This document shows, one piece after another, positions 42,530 to 51,533 of a stretch of DNA of 64,000 nt; the stretch's first letter is position 1, and each line of letters opens with the position of its first letter. The DNA comes from JBEBGV01 sp040081265 (GTDB taxonomy: Bacteria > Acidobacteriota > Vicinamibacteria > Vicinamibacterales > UBA2999). The stretch covers positions 1 to 64,000 of the forward strand of contig JBEBGV010000016.1 in the NCBI GenBank assembly GCA_040081265.1, read 5' to 3'. Both the position numbers and the translations under genes were made by a program. The notes beneath the pieces were generated by a model. It was not told where the DNA came from and ran no database searches. It saw nothing but the letters and a program-made list of their open reading frames with translations.

Positions 42530-44037
42530 CCGACCCGCGCCTTCACTCGTCGTGCTTCGAGCGCCCCCCTCGCCACCGCGACATCGTCGAACGGCAACTG
42601 CCGACCCGCGATCTCCTGCGACTTCTCATGGCCCTTGCCGGCAATCAGCACGATGTCGCCCGACGCCGCCTGGCGAATCGCGAAGCTGATGGCGTCGGCC
42701 CGGTCCACGATCGTCTCGAGCTGAACGCCGCGCTTGGTCTCGGGGTCGGCGCCGAGGCGCACTTCGTCGATGATTCGCTCGGGATCCTCGTTGCGCGGGT
42801 TGTCGGACGTGATGACAACGAGATCGCTCAGACGCGCTGCAACCATTCCCATCAGGGGACGTTTGGTCCGGTCTCGTTCCCCACCGGCGCCAAAGACAGT
42901 CACCAGCCGGCGCGGCGCGAGCGAGCGCGCCGTCTCGAGCAGGTTTCGAAGCGCATCGTCGGTGTGCGCATAGTCGACGATGACCGCGATGCCATCCCTC
43001 GGTTCGGACACGACCTCGAATCGACCAGGCACCCCGGCAAGTCCGGCGAGCCCGCGTTCAATCGCCGCAATCGGCACATCGAGCGCGAGCGCGGTGCCAA
43101 TCGCCGCCAGGATGTTGTAGACGTTGACGCGGCCGACGAGCCGCGAGCGCACATGCACCACACCCGCCGGCGTGCGAGCGTCGAAGGTCAGACCGTCAAC
43201 CGTGAATGAGAGCGGCCCTGGCGAGACATCGGCCGGGCGGTTGATGCCGTAGGTGATCGTCCTTGCCGTGGTGCCCGCCAGCGCGGCTCCGCGGGGGTCG
43301 TCGATGTTGACCACACCGGGCGCCTCGGCCGGCAGCATCTCGAATAGTCGACGCTTCGCGCCGAAGTAGCTCTCCATGTCGCCATGGAAATCGAGGTGGT
43401 CACGGGTCAGGTTGGTGAACACTGCGACCTCGAACCGAATGCCGTCTACACGATGCAAGGCCAGTGCATGCGAGGTCACCTCCATGACACACGCTGCAGA
43501 ACCGGCGTCGACCATGTCGCGCATCATCGCCTGGACGTCCGTGGCCTCTTGCGTGGTTCGCGTGGCGGGAACATCTCGACCACCCACGTTGTGACCGATC
43601 GTGCCCATCAGGCCGCAGCTGACTCCAGACGCCTCGAGAATCGCCCGCACGAGATAACTGGTCGTCGTTTTTCCGTTGGTGCCCGTAATACCAACAACCC
43701 GAAGGTGCTGACTGGGATGTCCGAAGAAGGCGTCGGCGAGCAACGCGAGAGCCCGGCGCGCATCGGGCACCTGCATCCAGACCACACCCGCCACGGTCGC
43801 CGGTCGTTCGCTGACGACGGCCACGGCTCCCGCCGCAAGGGCGTCGTCGACAAACTGCAGGCCGTCGAATGCGCGTCCCTGAAGCGCCACGAACACGCCG
43901 TTCGCTACCACCTTCCGGGAGTCACTGGTCACGCCGGCACACAGCTGATCGAGCCCGCGACCCTCCGACGGGGACACGACGACGCCCTGGGGCGAGAGCC
44001 TGGGTGCCACCGACGACAGGAGGTCGCGAACCTTCAT
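42526..44037 (-). CDS. murE: UDP-MurNAc-Ala-D-Glu diaminopimelate ligase MurE
   Basis: MurE adds the third stem residue. The protein of 503 residues has SDSRKVVANGVFVAL, the P-loop GITGTNGKTTTS (116-127), the carbamylated-lysine region and TSDNPRNEDP with DNPR at 412-415. DNPR is the motif that selects meso-diaminopimelate rather than lysine, so this cell should have DAP-type peptidoglycan. ATGA overlap with ftsI. Confidence 0.97.
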   Translation of the reverse strand: MKVRDLLSSVAPRLSPQGVVVSPSEGRGLDQLCAGVTSDSRKVVANGVFVALQGRAFDGLQFVDDALAAGAVAVVSERPATVAGVVWMQVPDARRALALLADAFFGHPSQHLRVVGITGTNGKTTTSYLVRAILEASGVSCGLMGTIGHNVGGRDVPATRTTQEATDVQAMMRDMVDAGSAACVMEVTSHALALHRVDGIRFEVAVFTNLTRDHLDFHGDMESYFGAKRRLFEMLPAEAPGVVNIDDPRGAALAGTTARTITYGINRPADVSPGPLSFTVDGLTFDARTPAGVVHVRSRLVGRVNVYNILAAIGTALALDVPIAAIERGLAGLAGVPGRFEVVSEPRDGIAVIVDYAHTDDALRNLLETARSLAPRRLVTVFGAGGERDRTKRPLMGMVAARLSDLVVITSDNPRNEDPERIIDEVRLGADPETKRGVQLETIVDRADAISFAIRQAASGDIVLIAGKGHEKSQEIAGRQLPFDDVAVARGALEARRVKARVG

Positions 44038-46046
44038 TGCGTTTCGCCCGTGTTGACGCTGGTCGTCCGGCTCGGTTCGCGGTCAAGCCAGAGGATGGTC
44101 GTGGCGGCGTCATCGACCAGGGTTCCGGGGGCCGGGTCCTGGTTGACCACCCACCCCGAGCCGCGCAGGCGCACGTCGAGGCCAAGGGCGGCAAGCGTCA
44201 GCAGCGCTTCCCGCGCGCTCTTGCCGCGCAGGTCCGGTATGAGCGCGGGCGCCCCGGCCTTGACCGAAGACATGACGACCGGCGCAGCGATGATCGGATC
44301 CAGCCGCGGCCGGCGATTCCCGGCCAGGATTGGCGGCGGCGGATTGATCGAACGAGGCACCGCCGTCTGCCGCAGCGCCGCTTCGGCGATTCGCTTGAAG
44401 ACCGGCGCGGCCGCGACGCCGCCGGTGTGGCCCTTGGTGTGCGGCGCGTCGATCACGACGATCAAGGTGAACTCGGGCTTGCGGGACGGAACAAAGCCCA
44501 CAAACGACGCGTTCCAGAGGGTGGCCGAATAGCGTCCGTTGACCAGCTGCGCCGCCGTCCCGGTCTTGCCGGCGATGGTAAAGCCGTCGATCCGGGCCGC
44601 CTTTGCCGTGCCGTCCTCGACGACCTTCTCCATGATCGTTGTCAGCTGGGCAATGACTTCCTTGTTCTCGATCGTGCGGCCCAGCACCTTCCGTGGCACT
44701 GCCGTGCGGACGTTGTCGCGAATGACCGCACGCACCACGCGCGGCTGGACCAGGTCACCACCGTTGGCCACCGAACTCACGGCTGCCGCCATCTGCAAGG
44801 GCGTCACGCTGATCTGGTATCCCATCGAGACCGACGCGAGCGCACTCTCGGTCAGCTTCGACGAGTCCCAGACGATGCCTGAGCTCTCAGCGGGGAAGTC
44901 CGGCGAGCTGTGCTGACCGAAACCGAATCGCCTGACGTAGTCGCTGAGCCGCTGTGGACCAAGCCGCAGGCCAACTCGTATGGCGCCCACGTTGCTCGAC
45001 TTGACGATGACGTCAGTGAATGAGAGGACGCCGTAGTCGTGGGTGTCACGGACGACGCGGGAGCCGAAACGGATGCGTCCGCCCGACGCATCGATCAGCT
45101 GGTCTGGCGTCACCACTCGCTGTTCCAGCGCGGCCGAGGCCGTCACAATCTTGAACGTGGAGCCGGGTTCGTAGATGTCCTGGATCGCCCTGTTCCGGCG
45201 CTCCTCTTCCCGTGAACTCCTGGGATCGTTGGGATTGAACGCCGGATAGTTGGCCATGGCGAGAATCTCGCCACTCCACGGATCCATCATGACAACCGCA
45301 CCACCTTCAGCACCGTTCTCGCGCACGCCGGCTTCGAGCTCGCGCTCAACGATGTACTGCAGCTGCTGGTCGATCGTCAGTTCGAGCGTGGCGCCCGGTG
45401 TCGGCGGTTTCTCCACCGACGAGAAGGGGCGGCGCTTGGCGTCGGTGCGGATCAGGACTTTGCCCGGCTCCCCCTTGATGAGCTTGTCGTAGGTCGACTC
45501 CAGGCCGGCCAGACCGATGTTGTCGATTCCGACATAGCCCAGCACATGTGACGCGAGCTGTCGCTTGGGATAATAGCGTCGGCTCTCCTTCATGAAGCCG
45601 ATGCCCTCGAGCTGCAGATCCGCCACAGCCTGCGCTTCATCGGGAGAGACCTGGCGACGCACGTAGACAAACGCCCGGCGGCTGGAGAGGCGCTCGACAA
45701 GGGTTCGGCGTTCCGAAGCCGAGCAGTCCTTGAAGGTCGCGCAGAGGGAACCGGCCACCTTGACCGGGCTGCCAATCTCTCCCGGCACCGCGTAGATCGT
45801 GTCGGCCTCGACGCTGAACGCCAGCAGGTTCCCGTTGCGATCGTGAATCTCGCCCCGCTTGGCGAAGGCCGTGACCGTCCGATTCTGCTGACGCTCGGCG
45901 CGTGAGCTCAGGTCGGCGTGCTGGACAACCTGCAGATGCACCAGCCTCGCTTCGATCGCGATCGACCAGAGGGCCAGGCCCACGGCGGCGATGCCGATCC
46001 GGCGGTTGAGCAGGGGTCGCCAGTTCTGGGAGGGAGTAGTGGCCAC
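44034..46046 (-). CDS. ftsI: septal transpeptidase FtsI (PBP2/3-type) with PASTA tail
   Basis: FtsI cross-links septal peptidoglycan. The 670-residue class B penicillin-binding protein has a membrane anchor near residues 17-36 and a dimerisation domain starting FAKRGEIHDRNGNLLA. The catalytic motifs are STFK (S296-K299), SSN and KTGT (494-497). At the C-terminus one PASTA domain is present (IPDLRGKSAREALLTLAALG, DPAPGTLV). PASTA tails bind glycan and are usual in Firmicutes and Actinobacteria but also occur in Acidobacteriota-type FtsI, which supports my guess at the host. Confidence 0.95.
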   Translation of the reverse strand: MATTPSQNWRPLLNRRIGIAAVGLALWSIAIEARLVHLQVVQHADLSSRAERQQNRTVTAFAKRGEIHDRNGNLLAFSVEADTIYAVPGEIGSPVKVAGSLCATFKDCSASERRTLVERLSSRRAFVYVRRQVSPDEAQAVADLQLEGIGFMKESRRYYPKRQLASHVLGYVGIDNIGLAGLESTYDKLIKGEPGKVLIRTDAKRRPFSSVEKPPTPGATLELTIDQQLQYIVERELEAGVRENGAEGGAVVMMDPWSGEILAMANYPAFNPNDPRSSREEERRNRAIQDIYEPGSTFKIVTASAALEQRVVTPDQLIDASGGRIRFGSRVVRDTHDYGVLSFTDVIVKSSNVGAIRVGLRLGPQRLSDYVRRFGFGQHSSPDFPAESSGIVWDSSKLTESALASVSMGYQISVTPLQMAAAVSSVANGGDLVQPRVVRAVIRDNVRTAVPRKVLGRTIENKEVIAQLTTIMEKVVEDGTAKAARIDGFTIAGKTGTAAQLVNGRYSATLWNASFVGFVPSRKPEFTLIVVIDAPHTKGHTGGVAAAPVFKRIAEAALRQTAVPRSINPPPPILAGNRRPRLDPIIAAPVVMSSVKAGAPALIPDLRGKSAREALLTLAALGLDVRLRGSGWVVNQDPAPGTLVDDAATTILWLDREPSRTTSVNTGETQ

Positions 46047-46067
46047 GACTTGGGTGCTCCGGATGGA

Positions 46068-46460
46068 TCAGCGACTGGCGACGACCGACGTTGGCGCTGC
46101 TGCTGGTGCTGGCATGCGTTCGACCACCGTGGCATCGTCGGGACCGGCCGCGCGCATATGCAGCCGCTGTCGCGCGATGGTCTCGATGCGAGCCGGCGCA
46201 CGCAGCGTCTCGATCTCCAGTCGCAGGTGGTTGTTTCGATCTTCCTCAGCAGCGAGCGCCTTCTGGAGGTCCTCGAGCTGGTAGCCGTGCCGGAGCAGCT
46301 CGAAGTGCTGCCACGCCGTGAAGAGCAGGACCACCACCAGAAAGACGCCGATGGCGAACGTGCGCCACATCTCTCGATGACGCGCGACGTCAACCTCCCG
46401 GATGATCGGGTTGTTGCGGACGTCTTTCTTGATGGCGTACTCGAAGGTATCGCCTGTCAT
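46068..46460 (-). CDS. ftsL: divisome protein FtsL
   Basis: The 130-residue product has a short charged N-terminus, one membrane helix (about residues 33-50, FAIGVFLVVVLLFTAW) and a leucine-zipper coiled coil (YQLEDLQKALAAEEDRNNHL). The conserved end of that coil is ETLRAPARIETIARQRL. FtsL pairs with FtsB and FtsQ to activate FtsWI. Its start overlaps the rsmH stop and it precedes ftsI, its usual place. Low sequence conservation means the call rests on position plus layout. Confidence 0.85.
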   Translation of the reverse strand: MTGDTFEYAIKKDVRNNPIIREVDVARHREMWRTFAIGVFLVVVLLFTAWQHFELLRHGYQLEDLQKALAAEEDRNNHLRLEIETLRAPARIETIARQRLHMRAAGPDDATVVERMPAPAAAPTSVVASR

Positions 46461-47347
46461 GTCGTTGCCCCCGTGCGAGCCGCGGCGCGCAGCTTGGCGC
46501 TGCGTGACCGCGGGTTTCGAGCCACTTCTTCGTCGGACGGCACTTCCGGACGCTTCGTGCGCACCGTGAGGCCGTTTGCCGAATCCGCCTGCAGTGCCCG
46601 CAGCGTGTGCTTGATGATCCGATCCTCGAGGGAATGGAACGTCAGCACGACCAGGCGCCCGCCAGGATTCAGGCGCCGCGCCGCGTTCACCACAAACGCG
46701 TCGAGATCCTCCAGCTCGCGATTGATCCAGATGCGAAGCGCCTGGAATGTGCGCGTCGCCGGATCGATCCGCGAGTACCCCTTGTGTGGCACGGCACGCC
46801 GCACCACTGCCGCCAGCTGTCCTGTCGTTTCGATGGGACTGCTGGCCCGAACAATCGCGCGCGCAATCCGCCGCGAATGGCGCTCTTCACCGAACGCAAA
46901 GATGATGTCTGCGAGCGCGGTCTCGTCGAGACCGCGCAGCGCCTCGGCAACCGTCTGCCCGCTCGACTGGTCCATGCGCATGTCGAGCGGTTCGTCGCGC
47001 TTGAAGCTGAGACCGCGACCAGGCTCGTCGAGCTGCATGGACGACACGCCCAGGTCGGCCAGGATCCCGTCGACGCCTTCAAGATGACGCTCATCGAGCA
47101 CCTCGTTGAGGTGCCGATAGTCGCTGTGGACGAGCGACACACGGTCTCCGTACCGCTCGAGCCTGACCCGCGCCAGGTCCAGCGCCGACACGTCGCGGTC
47201 CAACCCGACGAGCTGCGTCGCACCGGCGTCGAGCATCGCGGTGGCGTGCCCACCCAGCCCGACCGTGCAGTCGACGAAGACGCCGCCGCGCGATGGCTCC
47301 AGATGCGCCAGCACTTCGGCGACCATGACGGGCTCGTGGAGAGGCAT
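46457..47347 (-). CDS. rsmH: 16S rRNA (cytosine-N4) methyltransferase RsmH/MraW
   Basis: RsmH methylates C1402 of 16S rRNA using S-adenosylmethionine. The 296-residue protein has HEPVMVAEVL, the SAM loop DCTVGLGGHA, GLDRDVSALDLA, ADLGVSSMQLD and the C-terminal TFHSLEDRIIKH. It follows mraZ by 26 bp, the standard dcw start. Confidence 0.97.
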   Translation of the reverse strand: MPLHEPVMVAEVLAHLEPSRGGVFVDCTVGLGGHATAMLDAGATQLVGLDRDVSALDLARVRLERYGDRVSLVHSDYRHLNEVLDERHLEGVDGILADLGVSSMQLDEPGRGLSFKRDEPLDMRMDQSSGQTVAEALRGLDETALADIIFAFGEERHSRRIARAIVRASSPIETTGQLAAVVRRAVPHKGYSRIDPATRTFQALRIWINRELEDLDAFVVNAARRLNPGGRLVVLTFHSLEDRIIKHTLRALQADSANGLTVRTKRPEVPSDEEVARNPRSRSAKLRAAARTGATT

Positions 47348-47373
47348 AGATAACGCCGGTAACGAGAATTCGG

Positions 47374-47826
47374 TCAGATGCCATGCTCGGCAAGCCGCAG
47401 AAGGTCATCGTCGGTCAGCGGGTTGTCGTGCAGGCGCAGCGCGAACTTCTCGTCGTTCCAGACTTCGAGGTAGTCGATGTGCCCGAACACTCGGACATCG
47501 CCTACAATCGAGGCGCTCTCGCGCAGGAGCGCGGGGACCACAACACGTCCTTGTCCATCGATTTCAGACATCTGGCCGTAGTAGTTCACCCGGTCGAGAA
47601 ACTTGAGGCGAGCCGGATGATTGGCCGGCATCCGGGTCAACCGTTGCTCGACATCGAGCCAGACCGGCATCGGGTAGATCCGTACGGAATCGCCGGCCAG
47701 ACTCGTCACAAAGACGTCCGGGCCATGCAGGTCCTGGATGAGGGGGCGGAAGCCGGTCGGGATCTTCAGCCGCCCCTTCTCATCTATGCGGGCAGGCGCA
47801 CTGCCCCTGAGCCGTTTCTGCTCCAC
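47374..47826 (-). CDS. mraZ: transcriptional regulator MraZ
   Basis: MraZ is a double AbrB-like ring protein that represses its own dcw operon. The product has the two DxxGR repeats, ARIDEKGRLKIP and SEIDGQGRVVVP. I chose GTG 47,826; a TTG four codons earlier is in frame, and the promoter analysis places the transcript start near 47,844, so the message is nearly leaderless with either start. The C-terminal extension ends LRLAEHGI. Confidence 0.93.
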   Translation of the reverse strand: MEQKRLRGSAPARIDEKGRLKIPTGFRPLIQDLHGPDVFVTSLAGDSVRIYPMPVWLDVEQRLTRMPANHPARLKFLDRVNYYGQMSEIDGQGRVVVPALLRESASIVGDVRVFGHIDYLEVWNDEKFALRLHDNPLTDDDLLRLAEHGI

Positions 47827-47846
47827 TTTAGACCACAAAAATCCAC
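47823..47846 (-). promoter_or_regulatory. MraZ operator: three GTGG repeats at 10-bp spacing
   Basis: On the minus strand GTGG occurs at 47,846-47,843, 47,836-47,833 and 47,826-47,823, exactly one helical turn apart. MraZ is known to bind short G-rich direct repeats with this period just downstream of its promoter. The last repeat overlaps the proposed start codon. Confidence 0.8.
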
Positions 47847-47850
47847 CCGG

Positions 47851-47879
47851 ATATTAAGCGGTGGCCTAGGTGTTGTCAA
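47851..47879 (-). promoter_or_regulatory. sigma-70-type promoter of the dcw operon
   Basis: On the minus strand TTGACA (47,879-47,874) and TAATAT (47,856-47,851) are separated by exactly 17 bases. A palindrome GTTGTC-AAC-GACAAC (47,872-47,886) straddles the -35 box and could bind another regulator. The MraZ repeats lie immediately downstream. Confidence 0.85.
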
Positions 47880-47959
47880 CGACAACCTAAATACGATCAG
47901 ATAGTTACGCCAAAGTTTCGCTACACTTTCGGCCTCGTTCGGCGACTCGAACATCCACC

Positions 47960-49024
47960 ATGTTTTCTGGCTCTCGACCAAATGATGCACCGGTCCGACG
48001 CATCCTCGTGGCTGACGCCCAGGTGCCCTTCGTCACTGGCGGGGCGGCACTCATGGTCCGCAGGCTCACGGAGCAGTTGAGCCGCCGCTACGAGGTGGAT
48101 CTCGTCACCCTCCCGTTCCGACCAGAAGTGAAATCCACGGTGCTCGCCCAGGCGGCCGCGTGGCGGCTGGTGGACCTCACCTCAGCCAACGGGCTGCCAA
48201 CGGACCTGCTGATCACCACGCGCTTTCCAAGCTACTTTGCCCGGCATTCCCGCAAGGTCGCGTGGGTCACACACCAGCACCGTGCCGCATACGACCTGTG
48301 CGGGACACCATTCAGTGACTTCGATCACTGTGAAACAGACGTCGCGGTGAGGCGCCAGCTGATCGATCTCGACCGCCGCATGCTCGCCGAATGTCGTCAC
48401 GTCTTCACCATCGCGCGCAACACCGCGGCCCGCCTGAAGCGCTTCAACGACATCGATGCCACCGCGCTGTACCATCCCCCGCCGCTTGCAGATCGCCTGC
48501 GCCAGGGACGATACGGGGACTACGTGCTGATGGTGAGCCGTCTGGAACCGGTCAAACGCCCGGAGCTCGCCGTGAAAGCCATGGCCCACGCCCCGTCGTC
48601 GGTGCGCCTGATCGTTGTCGGTGACGGCTCCATGCGCGGAGCACTCGAACAACTCGCCGCCGACGCAGGGGTAGCCGCACGTATCACCTTCGCCGGTGCC
48701 CTCGATGACGCGCGCGTGGTCGATCTGTATGCGGATGCGCTCGCCGTGATCTACACGCCGTTCGATGAAGACTACGGCTACGTCACGCTCGAAGCCTTTC
48801 TCGCCGGCAAACCCGTTGTCACCGCCAGTGACTCAGGCGGTACGCTGGAGTTCGTGAGCGACGGCGACAACGGGCTGGTGGTCGATGCTGCGCCTGCGGC
48901 AATTGCCACCGCGATCGCACGGTTGGATGCGGACCGCGCGCTGGCACAGCGCCTCGGCACCGCAGGACTCGCGCGCGCGCGCACCGTGACATGGGACGGA
49001 GTGGTGGAGCAACTCGTTGGCTGA
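47960..49024 (+). CDS. GT4-family glycosyltransferase
   Basis: The 354-residue protein has the GT-B layout. The N-terminal domain starts RILVADAQVPFVTGGAA. The C-terminal donor domain has LMVSRLEPVKRPELAV, the EDYGYVTLEAFLAGKPVV motif (E-x7-E) and SDSGGTLEFV. It transfers a sugar from a nucleotide donor to an unknown acceptor at the inner membrane. It is the first gene of a tightly packed rightward operon and diverges from the mraZ promoter by about 80 bp. Confidence 0.88.
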   Translation: MFSGSRPNDAPVRRILVADAQVPFVTGGAALMVRRLTEQLSRRYEVDLVTLPFRPEVKSTVLAQAAAWRLVDLTSANGLPTDLLITTRFPSYFARHSRKVAWVTHQHRAAYDLCGTPFSDFDHCETDVAVRRQLIDLDRRMLAECRHVFTIARNTAARLKRFNDIDATALYHPPPLADRLRQGRYGDYVLMVSRLEPVKRPELAVKAMAHAPSSVRLIVVGDGSMRGALEQLAADAGVAARITFAGALDDARVVDLYADALAVIYTPFDEDYGYVTLEAFLAGKPVVTASDSGGTLEFVSDGDNGLVVDAAPAAIATAIARLDADRALAQRLGTAGLARARTVTWDGVVEQLVG

Positions 49025-49889
49025 CCCTTCAGCGGTGTCCATCGTCATGCCGGCGATGAATGAGGGTGCGTCCATCGGTGACGTCGTCTCGCGCCTGCGC
49101 AGCGAGGCGACGTGGGCCGAGATCCTGGTCGTCGACGACGGGTCGAGCGATGACACCGCGGCTCAGGCGTCGAGCGCGGGCGCCACCGTCATCCGCCATC
49201 CCTACAACAAGGGCAACGGCGCCGCGGTGAAGTCGGGAATCCGCAGGGCCACCAGTGAGTTCATCCTCATTCTCGACGCGGATGGCCAGCATCGTCCCGA
49301 AGACGCCGCCCGCATCGTCGCCACGCTGGGCGAGTACGATCTCGTGGTGGGATCTCGTTCCACCGCAGGGCAAGCGACCGCAGGCAGGCGGGTCGGGAAC
49401 GCACTGCTCAACGGACTCGCGGCCCACCTCACCGGCCGGCCGATTCCCGACCTGACGTCTGGCTTTCGCGGAGCCCGCCGAACGTGTCTTCGCGAGTTCA
49501 TCCATCTTCTGCCCAACGGATTCTCGACGCCGACGACAACCACCCTTGCCTTCATCAAAGCGGGCTACAACGTGACGTTTGTTCCGATTGACGCCCGTGC
49601 CAGAACGGGCGACTCGAAGATCAGGTTCGCACGTGACGGTGCCAAGTTCCTGCTGATTCTCCTGAAGATCGTCACGCTGTTCAGCCCGCTCCGGATCTTT
49701 GCGCCGATGAGCCTGATGGCCCTCCTTTGCGGCGGCGGCTACGGTGCGATCAACCTGATCGTCACCGGCAAGATTCCCAACGGCGCCGTGCTCCTGATCC
49801 TCTTCGCCGTCATGGTGCTGCTGGTCGGTCTCGTCTCTGAGCAGATCGCGTCGCTGCGCTTTGAAGGACCCCGATCTCCCCAGGATTGA
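49017..49889 (+). CDS. GT2-family glycosyltransferase with C-terminal membrane segments
   Basis: TTG 49,017 overlaps the end of the previous gene by eight bases. The 290-residue protein begins SIVMPAMNEG (GT-A fold), with EILVVDDGSSDDT, the DxD-type LDADGQH and a donor-binding GFRGARRT. The last 80 residues hold two membrane helices (IFAPMSLMALLCGGGYG and AVLLILFAVMVLLVGLV). It resembles polyprenyl-phosphate glycosyltransferases that charge lipid carriers. Confidence 0.88.
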   Translation: MADPSAVSIVMPAMNEGASIGDVVSRLRSEATWAEILVVDDGSSDDTAAQASSAGATVIRHPYNKGNGAAVKSGIRRATSEFILILDADGQHRPEDAARIVATLGEYDLVVGSRSTAGQATAGRRVGNALLNGLAAHLTGRPIPDLTSGFRGARRTCLREFIHLLPNGFSTPTTTTLAFIKAGYNVTFVPIDARARTGDSKIRFARDGAKFLLILLKIVTLFSPLRIFAPMSLMALLCGGGYGAINLIVTGKIPNGAVLLILFAVMVLLVGLVSEQIASLRFEGPRSPQD

Positions 49890-49893
49890 CCCC

Positions 49894-50628
49894 TTGAGTG
49901 ACAGTCGCTTCCGTCCCGTCGTCATCATCCCGACGTACAACGAGCGGGACAACATCTCCACGGTCGTGTCTGCCCTGCTGCGTCACGACGGACTTGAGAT
50001 CCTGATCGTCGACGATGGGTCCCCGGATGGAACCGGGGCGCTCGCCGACGAGCTGGCGCGAACATCGGCGCGAGTCCAGGTGGTGCACCGAACCGGAGTG
50101 CGCGGCCTCGGCCGTTCCTATGTCGACGGCATGTTGTTCGCCCTCGGCCAGGGCGCCACCCACATCTGCCAGATGGACGCCGACCTCTCGCACGATCCGG
50201 CGGCGATCCCGGCGCTTCTGGCTGCGGCGGCGAACGCCGACGTCGTGATCGGGTCACGGTATGTGCCGGGAGGACGGGTCAGGAACTGGCCATGGCGCAG
50301 GCGTGCACTGAGCGGCTTCGCCAACGCCTACGTCCGGACGCTGACCGGGCTGACACCGCGCGACTGCACCAGTGGATTCCGCTGCTGGCGACGTGAAGTC
50401 CTCGAACAACTCGACCTCGAACGTTTCCGGTCAGACGGCTACGCGTTCCAGGTGGAATTGACGTGGGCCTCCCAGCGCGCGGGCTGGCGCATCGTGGAGG
50501 TACCGATCACATTCGTCGAGCGGCGAGTCGGTTCGTCCAAGCTGTCGGGTGCGGTGATCGCCGAAAGCATGCTGCTGCCCTGGCGGCTGGCGTTGACGGG
50601 TCGGCTGACCGGAACTGGCGCAGACTGA
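49894..50628 (+). CDS. polyprenol-phosphate mannosyltransferase-like GT2 enzyme
   Basis: Start TTG 49,894 gives MSDSRFRPVVIIPTYNERDN, a typical N-terminus of the DPM1 class; a TTG 11 codons earlier is also in frame. Motifs are EILIVDDGSPDGTG, CQMDADLSHDP (DxD) and CTSGFRCWRREVL, followed by SDGYAFQVEL and the ERRVGSSKL end. There are no membrane helices, so it is the soluble type. It likely makes a lipid-linked sugar for later transfer. Confidence 0.88.
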   Translation: MSDSRFRPVVIIPTYNERDNISTVVSALLRHDGLEILIVDDGSPDGTGALADELARTSARVQVVHRTGVRGLGRSYVDGMLFALGQGATHICQMDADLSHDPAAIPALLAAAANADVVIGSRYVPGGRVRNWPWRRRALSGFANAYVRTLTGLTPRDCTSGFRCWRREVLEQLDLERFRSDGYAFQVELTWASQRAGWRIVEVPITFVERRVGSSKLSGAVIAESMLLPWRLALTGRLTGTGAD

Positions 50629-50732
50629 CGACCTTCGCGCGAGCTTTCCCACGGCTGTCCGATCCAGCGAAAGCGAGGCCGCTCAATCAGTTGCCGTCAA
50701 CCGCCGTGCGTGGTAGCGTGGTCGTCCGTTCC

Positions 50733-51533
50733 ATGTCGGGACAACGTCGCGGCCAGCCCGCCAGCCTCAGCATCTTCTTCCCGGCGTACAACGACGGCGG
50801 GACGATTGCGAGCCTCGTCATCCAGGCGGTGCAGGTGGCGAGCCGCCTCACACCGGATTTCGAAGTCATCATCGTGAACGACGGAAGTTCGGACTCGACG
50901 CGCCAGGTCGCCGACGAGCTGGCCCGAACATATCCTCAGGTTCGTGCGGTTCATCACCCGGCCAACCGAGGCTACGGCGGTGCGCTGCGAACCGGCTTCG
51001 CATCAGCCACCAGGGACCTGATTGCGTACACCGATGGTGACGCACAGTACGACCCCTCAGAGTTCGAGGCGCTGTGGAACCGGCTCACGCCGGAAGCCGA
51101 CATGGTGACCGGCTACAAGATCAGTCGGTCCGATCCCCTCCACCGCATCATCATCGGACGGATCTACCATCACACGGTCAAGCTGCTGTTCAGGCTGCGC
51201 GTCCGCGACGTCGACTGCGATTTCCGACTGATGCGACGCGAGGTCTTCGATCGCGTGCGGCTGGAACGTGACACCGGCGTGATCTGTCTCGAGTTGATGC
51301 GTAAGGTGCAGGACGCCGGCTTCACCGTCGTCGAAGTTCCGGTGCACCACTACCACCGCCTTCATGGTCGGTCGCAGTTCTTCAACTTCCCCCGTCTCTT
51401 CTGGACGGCGGTGGACGTGATGAAACTGTGGCTGCAGCTGGTCGTCCTGGGACGCGGCAGGCAGAGCACTCCAGTTCTTTTCAAGAACCCGACCATCAGC
51501 GGCACCGTGCCCGACGATCCCGGCAAGCCGTGA
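50733..51533 (+). CDS. GT2-family glycosyltransferase
   Basis: ATG 50,733 gives MSGQRRGQPASLSIFFPAYN; the ribosome site is weak and the frame is open upstream. The 266-residue protein has VIIVNDGSSDSTRQVAD, YTDGDAQYDPSEFE (DxD), CDFRLMRREVFDRV and HYHRLHGRSQFF. It is the third GT2 of the operon, diverged from the others in the acceptor region. The next gene's GTG overlaps its stop. Confidence 0.87.
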   Translation: MSGQRRGQPASLSIFFPAYNDGGTIASLVIQAVQVASRLTPDFEVIIVNDGSSDSTRQVADELARTYPQVRAVHHPANRGYGGALRTGFASATRDLIAYTDGDAQYDPSEFEALWNRLTPEADMVTGYKISRSDPLHRIIIGRIYHHTVKLLFRLRVRDVDCDFRLMRREVFDRVRLERDTGVICLELMRKVQDAGFTVVEVPVHHYHRLHGRSQFFNFPRLFWTAVDVMKLWLQLVVLGRGRQSTPVLFKNPTISGTVPDDPGKP

